This document shows positions 6,378 through 13,750 of a DNA stretch of 13,877 nucleotides, in pieces. Under the pieces are notes generated by a model that saw nothing but the letters and a program-made list of their open reading frames with translations, ran no database searches and was not told where the DNA came from. The first letter of the stretch is position 1. Every line of letters starts with the position of its first letter. The DNA lies in assembly GCA_033810155.1 (NCBI GenBank), contig JAPXKJ010000029.1, positions 1 to 13,877 on the forward strand, written 5' to 3'. This DNA comes from UBA3907 sp033810155. GTDB taxonomy: Bacteria > Bacillota > Sulfobacillia > Fermentithermobacillales > Fermentithermobacillaceae. The position numbers and the translations under genes were made by a program.

Positions 6378-8351
6378 TTGAGTAAGTACAAGAAAGTCTA
6401 TCTTGCCATTCTGGATGTGCTACTGATTAATGTTGCGGCGATAGCAGGGCTTTATCTCCGGTTTGAGTTCGATGTGCCAGCTAATTACTTGGGAGAATAT
6501 CTAGAAGCTGCTCCCTACTTTACGCTCATCTCGTTGGGCGTCTTTTTCGCCATGGGTCTTTATTCTGTGATACTTCGCTACGCAAGCGTGGATCAACTAT
6601 TGGCCTCAGCGGCTTCCGCCGTTCTGAGTTGCATTGCTCTATGGGTGATAATCAGGTACCTCAAAGGGGGCTCCTACCCCAGATCTGCGATCATTATTAC
6701 TGGTCTACTCGAGTTTCTGTTCATAGGAGGCTTGCGTGTTTCCGTTAGGGTTTTCAACACTGTTCTTGACGGATTTATCGGAGCGAAGAAACCATCGGAC
6801 GAAAGTAGAGTCCGAGTGCTCGTTGTTGGCGCTGGGGACGCAGGGGTAATACTTGGGCGCGAATTTTCAAAACCCGCGTCAGAGGGCTACAAACTTGTGG
6901 GATATGTAGACGATGATCCAGCGAAGAAGAATACTGTTGTGTGTGGTGCAAAAGTCTACGGAGATAGAAACCTTATCCCTTCTCTGGTTGAGCAACTAGG
7001 CGTGGATGAAGTCATAATCGCCATGCCTTCGGTTTCTCCCTCTGTGGTAAGAGAGATTGTAACTCTATGCGAGAATACAAGAGCTAGAATTAGGGTTCTA
7101 CCGCGCGTTTTGGATATGACAGGGAAACCATTTGATCTAAATATGGTAAGGGAAGTAGACATAGAAGATTTGTTGGGAAGGCCTGAAGTTCAACTGGATG
7201 TCGAGAAGATACAAAGCTATCTCAGAGGCAAGAAGGTACTTGTAACTGGGGCTGGGGGTTCCATCGGGCAGGAGATTTGCAGGCAGGTGGCTTCATATTC
7301 ACCAAGCGTTTTGATTCTCCTCGGGCACGGTGAGAACTCCTTGTTTGAGGCGAAACTTTCATTGGATTCCGGTTTTCCTGACACGGTTAAAGAGGTTATC
7401 GTAGCAGATGTAAGAGACGCGCTTCGGATGAAAGAAGTGTTTGCAACCTACAAACCCGATGTGGTGTTTCACGCGGCAGCGCACAAGCATGTTCCTTTGA
7501 TGGAAGATAACGTGCAAGAGGCGGTGAAAACAAACATATTTGGCACATACAACGTTGCTTCAGCGTCGGCCCTTTGCGGTGCCAAGAAGTTCGTCATGAT
7601 ATCGACGGATAAAGCAGTTAACCCCACGAGCGTAATGGGAGCTACTAAAAGAGTAGCTGAGATGGTTGTCCAATCTATGAATTTGCTAAACAGCGGAACG
7701 CAGTTTGTTTCTGTAAGGTTTGGAAATGTTCTTGGTTCAAGAGGCAGTGTAGTTCCGGTTTTTCGCAGGCAGATAGCACAAGGCGGGCCCGTAACCGTTA
7801 CTCACCCAGACATGACGCGGTATTTCATGACAATCAGGGAAGCCGTTGAATTGGTCCTTCAAGCAGGGACTATGGGGCATGGCGGTGAGATCTTCGTGCT
7901 TGATATGGGTGAGCCTGTACGCATCTTGGATATGGCTGAACAGATGATAAGGCTTTCAGGTCGCACCCCCTACACAGAGATCCCCATAGTGTTTACGGGA
8001 GTCCGTAAAGGTGAGAAGCTATATGAGGAGATTCTCTCTTACGAAGAAGGAGTATCTGCTACTCAACACTCGCAGATCCTTGTAGCCAAGCAGAATGGTT
8101 TTTGTATGGAAGCATTTCTATCCGGCCTAGCGAAGTTGGAGCGTCTTGTGTTTCCGGATAACACAAGTTTCAGGATATTTGATGAGGAGTTTGGGTTATT
8201 CAAGACTCAAACTGATCAGGTCGGAGGCAGTCCAAGCTTCGGTGTGCCCGAGGAAGGGATTCTGGAAGTTCTTAGGGAGTTAGTTCCAGAGTTCAACAGT
8301 TCGCGGGTGAAAGAAGAGGACCAGCCATACATGGACGTCGAGAGCCTATAG
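6378..8351 (+). CDS. Membrane-anchored nucleotide-sugar 4,6-dehydratase, CapD/WbpM/PglF type
   Basis: An inner-membrane enzyme of the polysaccharide biosynthesis CapD family, expected to oxidise and dehydrate UDP-GlcNAc to the 4-keto-6-deoxy sugar used for capsule, O-antigen or protein glycans. Parts (numbering from the GTG at 6369): four transmembrane helices at about 8-130; a first Rossmann domain with VVGAGDAG at 152-159; the catalytic Rossmann domain with TGAGGSIG at 293-300, HAAAHKHVPLMEDN at 368-381, ISTDKAVNPTSVMGATKR at 411-428; and VRFGNVLGSRGSV after that. The catalytic triad has Met423 in place of the usual Tyr, with Lys427, as in the WbpM group. Full length. I chose the TTG at 6378 because the GGAAGG at 6362-6367 is 10 bases away; the GTG at 6369 is only one base from it. 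No glycosyltransferase genes are visible nearby. Confidence 0.93.
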   Translation: MSKYKKVYLAILDVLLINVAAIAGLYLRFEFDVPANYLGEYLEAAPYFTLISLGVFFAMGLYSVILRYASVDQLLASAASAVLSCIALWVIIRYLKGGSYPRSAIIITGLLEFLFIGGLRVSVRVFNTVLDGFIGAKKPSDESRVRVLVVGAGDAGVILGREFSKPASEGYKLVGYVDDDPAKKNTVVCGAKVYGDRNLIPSLVEQLGVDEVIIAMPSVSPSVVREIVTLCENTRARIRVLPRVLDMTGKPFDLNMVREVDIEDLLGRPEVQLDVEKIQSYLRGKKVLVTGAGGSIGQEICRQVASYSPSVLILLGHGENSLFEAKLSLDSGFPDTVKEVIVADVRDALRMKEVFATYKPDVVFHAAAHKHVPLMEDNVQEAVKTNIFGTYNVASASALCGAKKFVMISTDKAVNPTSVMGATKRVAEMVVQSMNLLNSGTQFVSVRFGNVLGSRGSVVPVFRRQIAQGGPVTVTHPDMTRYFMTIREAVELVLQAGTMGHGGEIFVLDMGEPVRILDMAEQMIRLSGRTPYTEIPIVFTGVRKGEKLYEEILSYEEGVSATQHSQILVAKQNGFCMEAFLSGLAKLERLVFPDNTSFRIFDEEFGLFKTQTDQVGGSPSFGVPEEGILEVLRELVPEFNSSRVKEEDQPYMDVESL

Positions 8352-8358
8352 GTAAACC

Positions 8359-8370
8359 GAAACATGTTTC
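8359..8370. repeat. Perfect 12-base palindrome
   Basis: GAAACATGTTTC reads the same on both strands and lies in the 46-base gap (8352-8397) between the dehydratase stop and the earliest possible start of the protease gene. It could be a repressor site. It differs from the Bacillus LexA box, which needs GAAC and GTTC halves. Confidence 0.3.
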
Positions 8371-8460
8371 TCTCATAAGCGGGTGTGGTGATAATTCGTG
8401 ATTCAGGCAGGCAAAGCAGGTTCATCGTTAAGTTCTCCGAATGCCTGTGGGGTGTTTTGG

Positions 8461-9699
8461 ATGAAAGCACTTCTTATCCTTTCCATTGGTCTTGCTGTGG
8501 CTTGGATTGTTAGCGCTATCTTGCCGAGGTCGTCTCCTGGTGATGCTCTGAGGTACTTCGATGAGTCCTTCTTGGAACAGTCGTCTCGCCGGGCAAAACT
8601 CTCCTACGTAGCTACTGGTCTTGAGGCTATTGCAACATTTGTGACATTATATCTCTTCGTAGAGAGAAAAATGGCACAAGCTTCAGTCATGAAAATTTCT
8701 TCTACAGAGATGATATCGCCTCGACGTGCTCTTTATGTTGGAGCTGTTCTAGCGGTCGAGTGTGCTCTTTTGCTATTTGTTGTTCAATTCCCTTTCAGGT
8801 TGTACAAAGGACATTTTCTCGAAAAAGTTTTCGGCCTTTCTAGGTTATCATTTTTAGGGTGGTTAGCGGAGGTTTTAAAAGGCACAGTACTAGAGATGTT
8901 AGTTTATGCGGCCTTAGGAGGAGGAGCTGCTTTTCTCATCGTAAGGTTTCCTAGTCGATGGCAATATCTTTTGACACTCGTGTTTTTTGTGGGTAGCCTT
9001 GTCATCACTTACATATATCCATTAGTCATAGCCCCTTTGTTCGATAGGTTCGTTCTCCTGGAAGATCCCGTGCTTTTGGAGGAGATAGAGGCGCTTACAC
9101 AAAAGGCGGGGTTAAGCGTTGATAAGGTGCTTGTTATGGAGGCTTCTCGAAAGACTGCGAGGACAAATGCATACTTCACAGGAATAGGTGCCAGCAGGCA
9201 AGTAGTGCTCTATGACACTTTAATAGAAACTCGGCCAATAGAGGAAGTGAAACTTGTATTGGCACATGAGTTGGGACACTGGAAAATGGGGCATCTGATG
9301 AAGGGCATAGTCTTATCTACGTTTTCTATTTTTGCCGCTATTATGGTTTTCTCCTTTACGTTTGGGTTAACGCGCCAAGGTTTCTCAGCCCCAGAGTTTG
9401 AGCGGGTCTTTCTATGCCTGATTTTGTTCTTCGTTCTTGCATCGTACGTTACAACACCTATAAGTTCCTTGGTGTCTCGGAAACATGAAATAGAGGCTGA
9501 CATGTTCTCTTTGGAAATTACGTGCGATCCAGAGTCCTTTACTTCCGCTATGGTAGGATTGGCCAGGGCAAACCTAAGTGACGTATGTCCGCCTCCGTTT
9601 ATTAGGTGGTTTGCATTTTCACATCCTACTACAATGGAACGGATCGCCCTGGCCGAGCAATTCGAAAACTCTCCTTCTTCCACCAAAATCGACTACTGA
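8461..9699 (+). CDS. M48 family membrane zinc peptidase, Ste24-like
   Basis: An integral-membrane zinc endopeptidase of family M48A (Ste24/CAAX protease 1 type). In bacteria this group is thought to work in membrane protein quality control. In 412 residues: several hydrophobic segments from the N-terminus (about 3-20, 49-66, 92-109, 145-160, 171-190); the family signature KTARTNAYFTGIG with VVLYDTLIE at 231-256; the zinc site HELGH at 269-273; two more hydrophobic helices; the third zinc ligand in EIEAD at 343-347; and FSHPTTMERIALAE near the end. All catalytic residues are present. A GTG at 8398 would add 21 polar residues before the first membrane segment. I prefer the ATG at 8461, which starts just before the hydrophobic segment and has GGGGTG six bases upstream. 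Its stop overlaps the stop of the convergent dipeptidase gene. Confidence 0.92.
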   Translation: MKALLILSIGLAVAWIVSAILPRSSPGDALRYFDESFLEQSSRRAKLSYVATGLEAIATFVTLYLFVERKMAQASVMKISSTEMISPRRALYVGAVLAVECALLLFVVQFPFRLYKGHFLEKVFGLSRLSFLGWLAEVLKGTVLEMLVYAALGGGAAFLIVRFPSRWQYLLTLVFFVGSLVITYIYPLVIAPLFDRFVLLEDPVLLEEIEALTQKAGLSVDKVLVMEASRKTARTNAYFTGIGASRQVVLYDTLIETRPIEEVKLVLAHELGHWKMGHLMKGIVLSTFSIFAAIMVFSFTFGLTRQGFSAPEFERVFLCLILFFVLASYVTTPISSLVSRKHEIEADMFSLEITCDPESFTSAMVGLARANLSDVCPPPFIRWFAFSHPTTMERIALAEQFENSPSSTKIDY

Positions 9700-11132
9700 G
9701 CTAGCGCGAAGAGCGCCCTTGCGTATATCTTAACTAAAAGGAGCAGGTCTTCAATGGAAATGAACTCGTCTGCCTGGTGAGCGGTTTCTACTGCACCTGG
9801 CATAACCGGTCCATAAGCTACTCCTCCAGGTATGACTTTCGCGTATGTTCCTCCCCCTATGGCTATGGGAGGCGAATCATCACCTGTTTCTTCGCGATAT
9901 ACTTGAAGCAACGTCTGCACTAGGAATGAGTTTGGATCCGTATAGTGAGAATTGCTCACGCTTACTACTTCTACTCGAAGACCATCGGTCTGAGGTCTTG
10001 GGCATGTGGTTGCACGTTGCCTAAGTTCTTCTCCAGATATTTTTACGGGATACCTGATATTGTATATTGCCGTGACAATGGTCCTTCCATCTTCATGCGC
10101 GGTTTGGCATACACCTAGATTGCATGATAGTTTTCCTGAGATATCATCTTCACATTCTATGTCTAGTCCTCGTCCATATATATCTCCCGCTTCGGCTACG
10201 AACTTAATCGCGTTATGCGAACCTAATTCATCTCCAAGGCATGTTACAAGGTGCAGAATTGCTGTAATAGCATTGGTTCCTTCCCAAGGCACCGAGGCAT
10301 GGCAGGCTTTCCCAGTGCAGCTAATTGTGATCTCACCGGATTGTGGCTCGAGTTCAAAGGACAAGGGTCCTGGGCCCCCTACAATCTTTGTCACGCTCGG
10401 AATGAATGTCTTGAGCAGTTCAGCGGTGCTCTGTTCTTTTCCCTGTGGGACCTTAAGCGTAGCGGTTGCTTTCTCAGGGACGATATTAGATCTTTCTCCT
10501 CCTGAGATCTCGACTAGCGAATAGACGCCTTGTTCCACATCTACAGTTATTTTTACGTTCATGCTTCCCTTTTCCGCGTAGACTAGAGGGAAGAAAGCGT
10601 CAGGTGAGAACCCGTATGTGGGCAGTTCCTCGACTTGAAAATAGTGTTTTACGCAGCGGAACCCTGACTCCTCGTTCCCTCCAACAACGTGACGTATACG
10701 CCTTTTCAACGTCACACCGCTTTCTTTAATGGCTTTGAGAGCATAAAGACACGCAATTGTAGGCCCTTTGTTGTCCTGCGCTCCTCTTCCATAAACTTTC
10801 CCGTCGTAGACTTCGCCTAGCGGGTGTCTCGTCCATCCAGTCCCAATGGGAACTATGTCGACGTGAGTTAAGGCCATGGCCATCTCCTGTCCATCCCCTA
10901 TTTCTGCATGAACCGCATACCCATCCACGTTCTTTGAAGGAATGCCAAAGGACTCGGCCTTTTTGGAATAAAAACCGAAAGCTCTTGCTACTTCTGGTCC
11001 AAAAGGTTGGCCGTTGCTAGGTGTTTGCTCAGTACTAGGAATAGATATTAGCTCTAACAGTGACGAGATAATATCCTCAGAATGCTTTGGGATCCAGTCT
11101 TGAAGGTAAGAAGCGAATTCTTTCTGATCCAT
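9693..11132 (-). CDS. M20 family dipeptidase (PepV/Sapep-like)
   Basis: A cytoplasmic di-metal aminoacylase/dipeptidase of family M20, probably releasing amino acids from dipeptides. In 479 residues the co-catalytic site is complete: His90 and Asp92 in THVDIVPIG, bridging Asp120 in RGAQDNKGP, Glu154-Glu155 in GGNEESG, Asp178 in FSPDAFFPLVYAEKG, and the last His452 in VETAHQADEFI. An inserted dimerisation or lid domain sits between about 195 and 400. Length and the SPDAFFPLVYAEKG motif match the PepV/Sapep subgroup (about 470 residues) rather than DapE (about 380). The ATG has AGGGGTGA 8 bases upstream. It follows the decarboxylase gene by 24 bases, so the two are probably one operon. The 3' end overlaps the convergent M48 gene by 7 bases. 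The exact peptide substrate is not known. Confidence 0.92.
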   Translation of the reverse strand: MDQKEFASYLQDWIPKHSEDIISSLLELISIPSTEQTPSNGQPFGPEVARAFGFYSKKAESFGIPSKNVDGYAVHAEIGDGQEMAMALTHVDIVPIGTGWTRHPLGEVYDGKVYGRGAQDNKGPTIACLYALKAIKESGVTLKRRIRHVVGGNEESGFRCVKHYFQVEELPTYGFSPDAFFPLVYAEKGSMNVKITVDVEQGVYSLVEISGGERSNIVPEKATATLKVPQGKEQSTAELLKTFIPSVTKIVGGPGPLSFELEPQSGEITISCTGKACHASVPWEGTNAITAILHLVTCLGDELGSHNAIKFVAEAGDIYGRGLDIECEDDISGKLSCNLGVCQTAHEDGRTIVTAIYNIRYPVKISGEELRQRATTCPRPQTDGLRVEVVSVSNSHYTDPNSFLVQTLLQVYREETGDDSPPIAIGGGTYAKVIPGGVAYGPVMPGAVETAHQADEFISIEDLLLLVKIYARALFALAQ

Positions 11133-11156
11133 TAGTTAATCACCCCTATTTGGTTT

Positions 11157-12716
11157 TCAGGATTCTTTGACGACCCGAAGGGTTGTCAGTGTCCTGTCTT
11201 CCGGACCTGAGATGCCGAATGCAAGGCGCCTGATCACATGCAGATACTCAACGGTTTCCTGAGAAATTACTTCACCTGGATACAGAATAGGTATTCCTGG
11301 TGGGTAGCAGGTAACTACTTCTGCGCTGATCCTGTCCACGCTATCATCAAGAAGCGTTCGTTCCCATGGGCTTTGCACGGCTTTCCGCGGGATAAGTGCC
11401 ATCTTTGGTATATGGGGCAAAGATGGGATCGATGTCTGGCATGACAGGAGTCTCTTTGGAAGGCTGCCATCTGCTACTGCTTCCACAAGGTCGCGCAGGG
11501 CGTCCACGAGAAGAGAGATTTCTTGTGGCGTATTGCCATAGCTTACGATAACGAGCACGTTATAGAGATCTGACATTTCTACCTGGATTTTCTTTTTCTC
11601 ACGTAGGTACTTCTCAGCTTGGTAGCCGGTTATACCTAGTTCTCTGACAGTTATCGTTACTTTAGTCGGATCAAATGCATCTACACCGGGATTTTTAGTA
11701 ATCTCCCTGCCAAAACAGTAGAGCCCTGGAATGTCATTTACCTCTCTTCTTAGATCCTCGGCCAGGTTTATCGCACGATCCAAAAGTTCCTTTCCATGTA
11801 TAGCCATCTGCTTACGAGCACTATCCAAAGACGCCATAAGCAGATATGAAGGGCTAGTTGAAGTGAGGTATTGAAAAGAGGCTTTTAGCCGTGCAGGGTC
11901 GATTCGTTCTCCTTTTGTATGAAGGAAAGACGCTTGGGTTAGAGCTCCAAGAATTTTGTGAGCTCCTTGAGATACAGCATCTGCCCCACACTCTAGTGCA
12001 GGTTTCGGCAGCGTAGGATGAAAATGAAAGTGTGGTCCATGGGCTTCATCGGCCAAGAGCGTCTTTCCGTGACTATGAATCAGTTCCGAGAAGCAGGTGA
12101 GATCTTGAGACGTTCCGTAATAGGTAGGATTGACCATAAAGACTGCCTTAGCTTTTTCTCCATCTGGATCATGTGTAAGAAGATCCAAAAGAGCGTTTTC
12201 TTCGATCCCAAGGGCAAATCCCAGATACGGGTCATAAGACGGCAGAAGAAATACAGGTTTAGCTCCTGAGAGGATCAACGCGGACAAAACCGATTTATGA
12301 ATGTTTCTGGGTATGATGATGGAATCTCCATCGTTTACCACCGAGAGCGTCATCACCTGAATGGCCCCTGATGTTCCATTAACCACAAAATAAGTCTTGT
12401 CAGCGCCAAACAAATTAGCGGCGAGATCTTGAGCTTCTTTGATACACTGTGTAGGTTCATGGAGATCATCCATGCTAGGGACGCCTGTTACGTCATGCAG
12501 AAAGGCTCTCTCACCGATAATAGACAGGCCTTCGGGAGCGGCGCCTTTTCCACCCCGATGTCCGGGCATATGGAAGCGAACTGTATCGAGATAAGCGGTT
12601 AGCGCTTCGATAATAGGAGTCTTGGTCTGGTCATTAGCGTAATTTACTGCGTTTGGCATTATTTGACTGGTACGCTGTATTTCATTGTAATTGGCGCATT
12701 GAGAATCTGGGTTCAC
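11157..12716 (-). CDS. Arginine/lysine/ornithine decarboxylase (Bacillus SpeA-like, PLP)
   Basis: A PLP-dependent basic amino acid decarboxylase of the aspartate-aminotransferase fold group (COG1982). It would form agmatine, cadaverine or putrescine. In 519 residues: RFHMPGHRGG (47-56); DVTGVPSMDDLHEPT (75-89); NGTSGAIQ (113-120); PRNIHKSV (136-143); LADEAHGPH (221-229) with the cofactor-binding Asp223; and the PLP lysine Lys254 in SQGAHKILGALTQAS. The C-terminal domain is present but short, and no N-terminal response-regulator-like wing domain is seen, so it is the Bacillus SpeA/YaaO size rather than the enterobacterial inducible type. The start is the GTG at 12716, 7 bases from AGAGGAGG; an upstream ATG at 12749 reads through that SD. 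Which of the three amino acids it uses is not decided; arginine is my first guess. Confidence 0.9.
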   Translation of the reverse strand: MNPDSQCANYNEIQRTSQIMPNAVNYANDQTKTPIIEALTAYLDTVRFHMPGHRGGKGAAPEGLSIIGERAFLHDVTGVPSMDDLHEPTQCIKEAQDLAANLFGADKTYFVVNGTSGAIQVMTLSVVNDGDSIIIPRNIHKSVLSALILSGAKPVFLLPSYDPYLGFALGIEENALLDLLTHDPDGEKAKAVFMVNPTYYGTSQDLTCFSELIHSHGKTLLADEAHGPHFHFHPTLPKPALECGADAVSQGAHKILGALTQASFLHTKGERIDPARLKASFQYLTSTSPSYLLMASLDSARKQMAIHGKELLDRAINLAEDLRREVNDIPGLYCFGREITKNPGVDAFDPTKVTITVRELGITGYQAEKYLREKKKIQVEMSDLYNVLVIVSYGNTPQEISLLVDALRDLVEAVADGSLPKRLLSCQTSIPSLPHIPKMALIPRKAVQSPWERTLLDDSVDRISAEVVTCYPPGIPILYPGEVISQETVEYLHVIRRLAFGISGPEDRTLTTLRVVKES

Positions 12717-12723
12717 TGTGTAG

Positions 12724-12731
12724 CCTCCTCT
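12724..12731 (-). promoter_or_regulatory. Ribosome binding site that decides the decarboxylase start
   Basis: On the minus strand this is AGAGGAGG, a near-perfect SD, 7 bases before the GTG at 12716. It lies inside the reading frame of the longer ATG-started version, which is why I reject that start. Confidence 0.75.
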
Positions 12732-12805
12732 ACGACAACTGGCAACCATGTCCCGTAAGTTTTAGGTTTGAAGATCCAGGCGCCGAATGTGTGCATAACT
12801 TCCAA

Positions 12806-12824
12806 GCAATTATAATCAAATTGC
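12806..12824 (-). promoter_or_regulatory. Candidate decarboxylase promoter within an inverted repeat
   Basis: On the minus strand a perfect TATAAT covers 12814 down to 12809. No good -35 box is visible at the normal distance. The -10 box is embedded in an inverted repeat with arms GCAATT (12806-12811) and AATTGC (12819-12824), a possible operator. The leader to the GTG would be about 85 bases. Confidence 0.4.
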
Positions 12825-12903
12825 GTTATAGTGGCGAGTATATCATGGGCAAAAGAAGAAATCTGAAGGAACTTTATGTAGTCATGTATCATTTGAAACG
12901 CAC

Positions 12904-12941
12904 CTTACCTAACTCATACTGTATCGCATGAGTTAGGTAAG
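12904..12941. repeat. Perfect 14-base inverted repeat
   Basis: CTTACCTAACTCAT at 12904-12917 and ATGAGTTAGGTAAG at 12928-12941 are perfect arms around a 10-base loop. No T-run follows in either direction, so it is not a standard intrinsic terminator. It lies in the 280-base spacer between the zinc/PH gene and the decarboxylase gene. Confidence 0.7.
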
Positions 12942-12948
12942 CAAGTAA

Positions 12949-12982
12949 CGGCTTGGAGCACGGTGTCCGTGCCTACAAGCCG
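12949..12982 (-). terminator. Compound hairpin after the zinc/PH gene, possible terminator
   Basis: Outer arms CGGCTTG (12949-12955) and CAAGCCG (12976-12982) enclose a small internal loop and inner arms GCACGG (12958-12963) and CCGTGC (12967-12972) around a 3-base loop. It lies 14 bases past the stop codon of the minus-strand zinc/PH gene. The tail on that strand (TTACTT) is only weakly T-rich, so the terminator call is tentative. Confidence 0.5.
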
Positions 12983-12996
12983 CTATGGTGCTTGCA

Positions 12997-13689
12997 TCAA
13001 CCTTTTATATAGCTTTGGAGTTTTGGTAAGGCGTTGTCAAAATCCCGTCTTTTCGAAGCCAGAAAAGTCACTGCGTTCTCGGACTGTTTGGCTTTGTTGA
13101 TGTCCTGCGCATCAAATGAAGGGAGTCCCGTTCCCTTTATCTCTATGAGACCGTAGAGCGCTCCTTCTTTTATCTCGATTCCTGATACAGTGTTCCATGG
13201 ATACTTGACGCACTTTTTGCCGGTTATAGATCCGGTAGCCATGCCCGATTTCAAGATATAGATGTGCTTTGATGAGCATGCCAGTCCTTCGCCAGTGTTA
13301 CCTACCAAGGCTATCTCAATGTCTTCATTAGGCTCCATGTTACTCTGCAGGAGATCAGCTAGTGATCCCAGTGTTTTGAGCGCAGTCTTTCCGTCGGTAC
13401 CTGCAGCAGTTGGAGCGGCTGGTTTTGGCCTGGATCCCATAACAGAGGACATTATGTAGTCATACTTTTTCATTATACCTTGTTTCTCCATGCACGCGGT
13501 ACACAAGTAGTTCCCGTCAATTGTTTTAAAATGCTCATCTGACGAGAATGGTTCCTTGCCGCACAGATGACATTTGACCTTGCCTTTCTTAACAATGCAC
13601 TTCTTGCAGTACCAGGTGCCGTCAACTAAAACCAGGTCGATCCGACCCATACCTAGGTTTGAGGCTCCGCATATTGAACAGTTTGCCAA
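12997..13689 (-). CDS. Protein with two CxxC/CxxC zinc modules and a C-terminal PH-like domain
   Basis: I do not recognise a named family. Of 230 residues, the first 70 hold two zinc modules: Cys4, Cys7, Cys28, Cys31 and then Cys40, Cys43, Cys63, Cys66, each with a WYC or YLC aromatic before the second pair, as in treble-clef or LIM-like fingers. A flexible Pro/Ala-rich linker (about 82-100) follows. The last 115 residues look like a bacterial PH-like (YokE or bPH type) beta domain: EIALVGNTGEGLACSSKHIY, then YPWNTVSGIEIKEG and YGLIEIKG, ending in a helix. No membrane segment or signal peptide. The start is a TTG with AGGGAGGG 7 bases upstream, and this SD is in a hairpin. A scaffold or sensor role would be a guess. 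It lies 61 bases downstream of the amidohydrolase gene on the same strand. Confidence 0.8.
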   Translation of the reverse strand: MANCSICGASNLGMGRIDLVLVDGTWYCKKCIVKKGKVKCHLCGKEPFSSDEHFKTIDGNYLCTACMEKQGIMKKYDYIMSSVMGSRPKPAAPTAAGTDGKTALKTLGSLADLLQSNMEPNEDIEIALVGNTGEGLACSSKHIYILKSGMATGSITGKKCVKYPWNTVSGIEIKEGALYGLIEIKGTGLPSFDAQDINKAKQSENAVTFLASKRRDFDNALPKLQSYIKG

Positions 13690-13694
13690 TCTAA

Positions 13695-13732
13695 CTCCCT
13701 CCCTAAGTTACATATCGCAATTAGGGAGGGGG
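13695..13732 (-). promoter_or_regulatory. Hairpin that masks the SD of the zinc/PH gene
   Basis: CCCTCCCTAA at 13697-13706 pairs with TTAGGGAGGG at 13721-13730, extendable by two pairs (one G-U), around a 14-base loop. In the minus-strand transcript the later arm contains the AGGGAGGG SD of the TTG start at 13689, so the folded RNA would hide it. No T-run follows, which argues against a terminator. Confidence 0.55.
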
Positions 13733-13750
13733 TAGTTTAGTATGCCTATG

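Noticed and set aside
8359..8370. LexA (SOS) box
   Set aside because: The Gram-positive box requires GAAC-N4-GTTC; the sequence here has GAAA and TTTC halves.
10006..10524. A 172-codon plus-strand frame opposite the M20 dipeptidase gene
   Set aside because: The minus strand encodes a complete dipeptidase with all metal ligands; the opposite frame is a by-product of its codon use.
12653..12931. Plus-strand 92-codon frame, and a shorter 28-codon version from 12844
   Set aside because: Half is antisense to the decarboxylase start and neither ATG has an SD. The end runs into the 14-base inverted repeat. The short basic peptide cannot be fully excluded but has no positive evidence.
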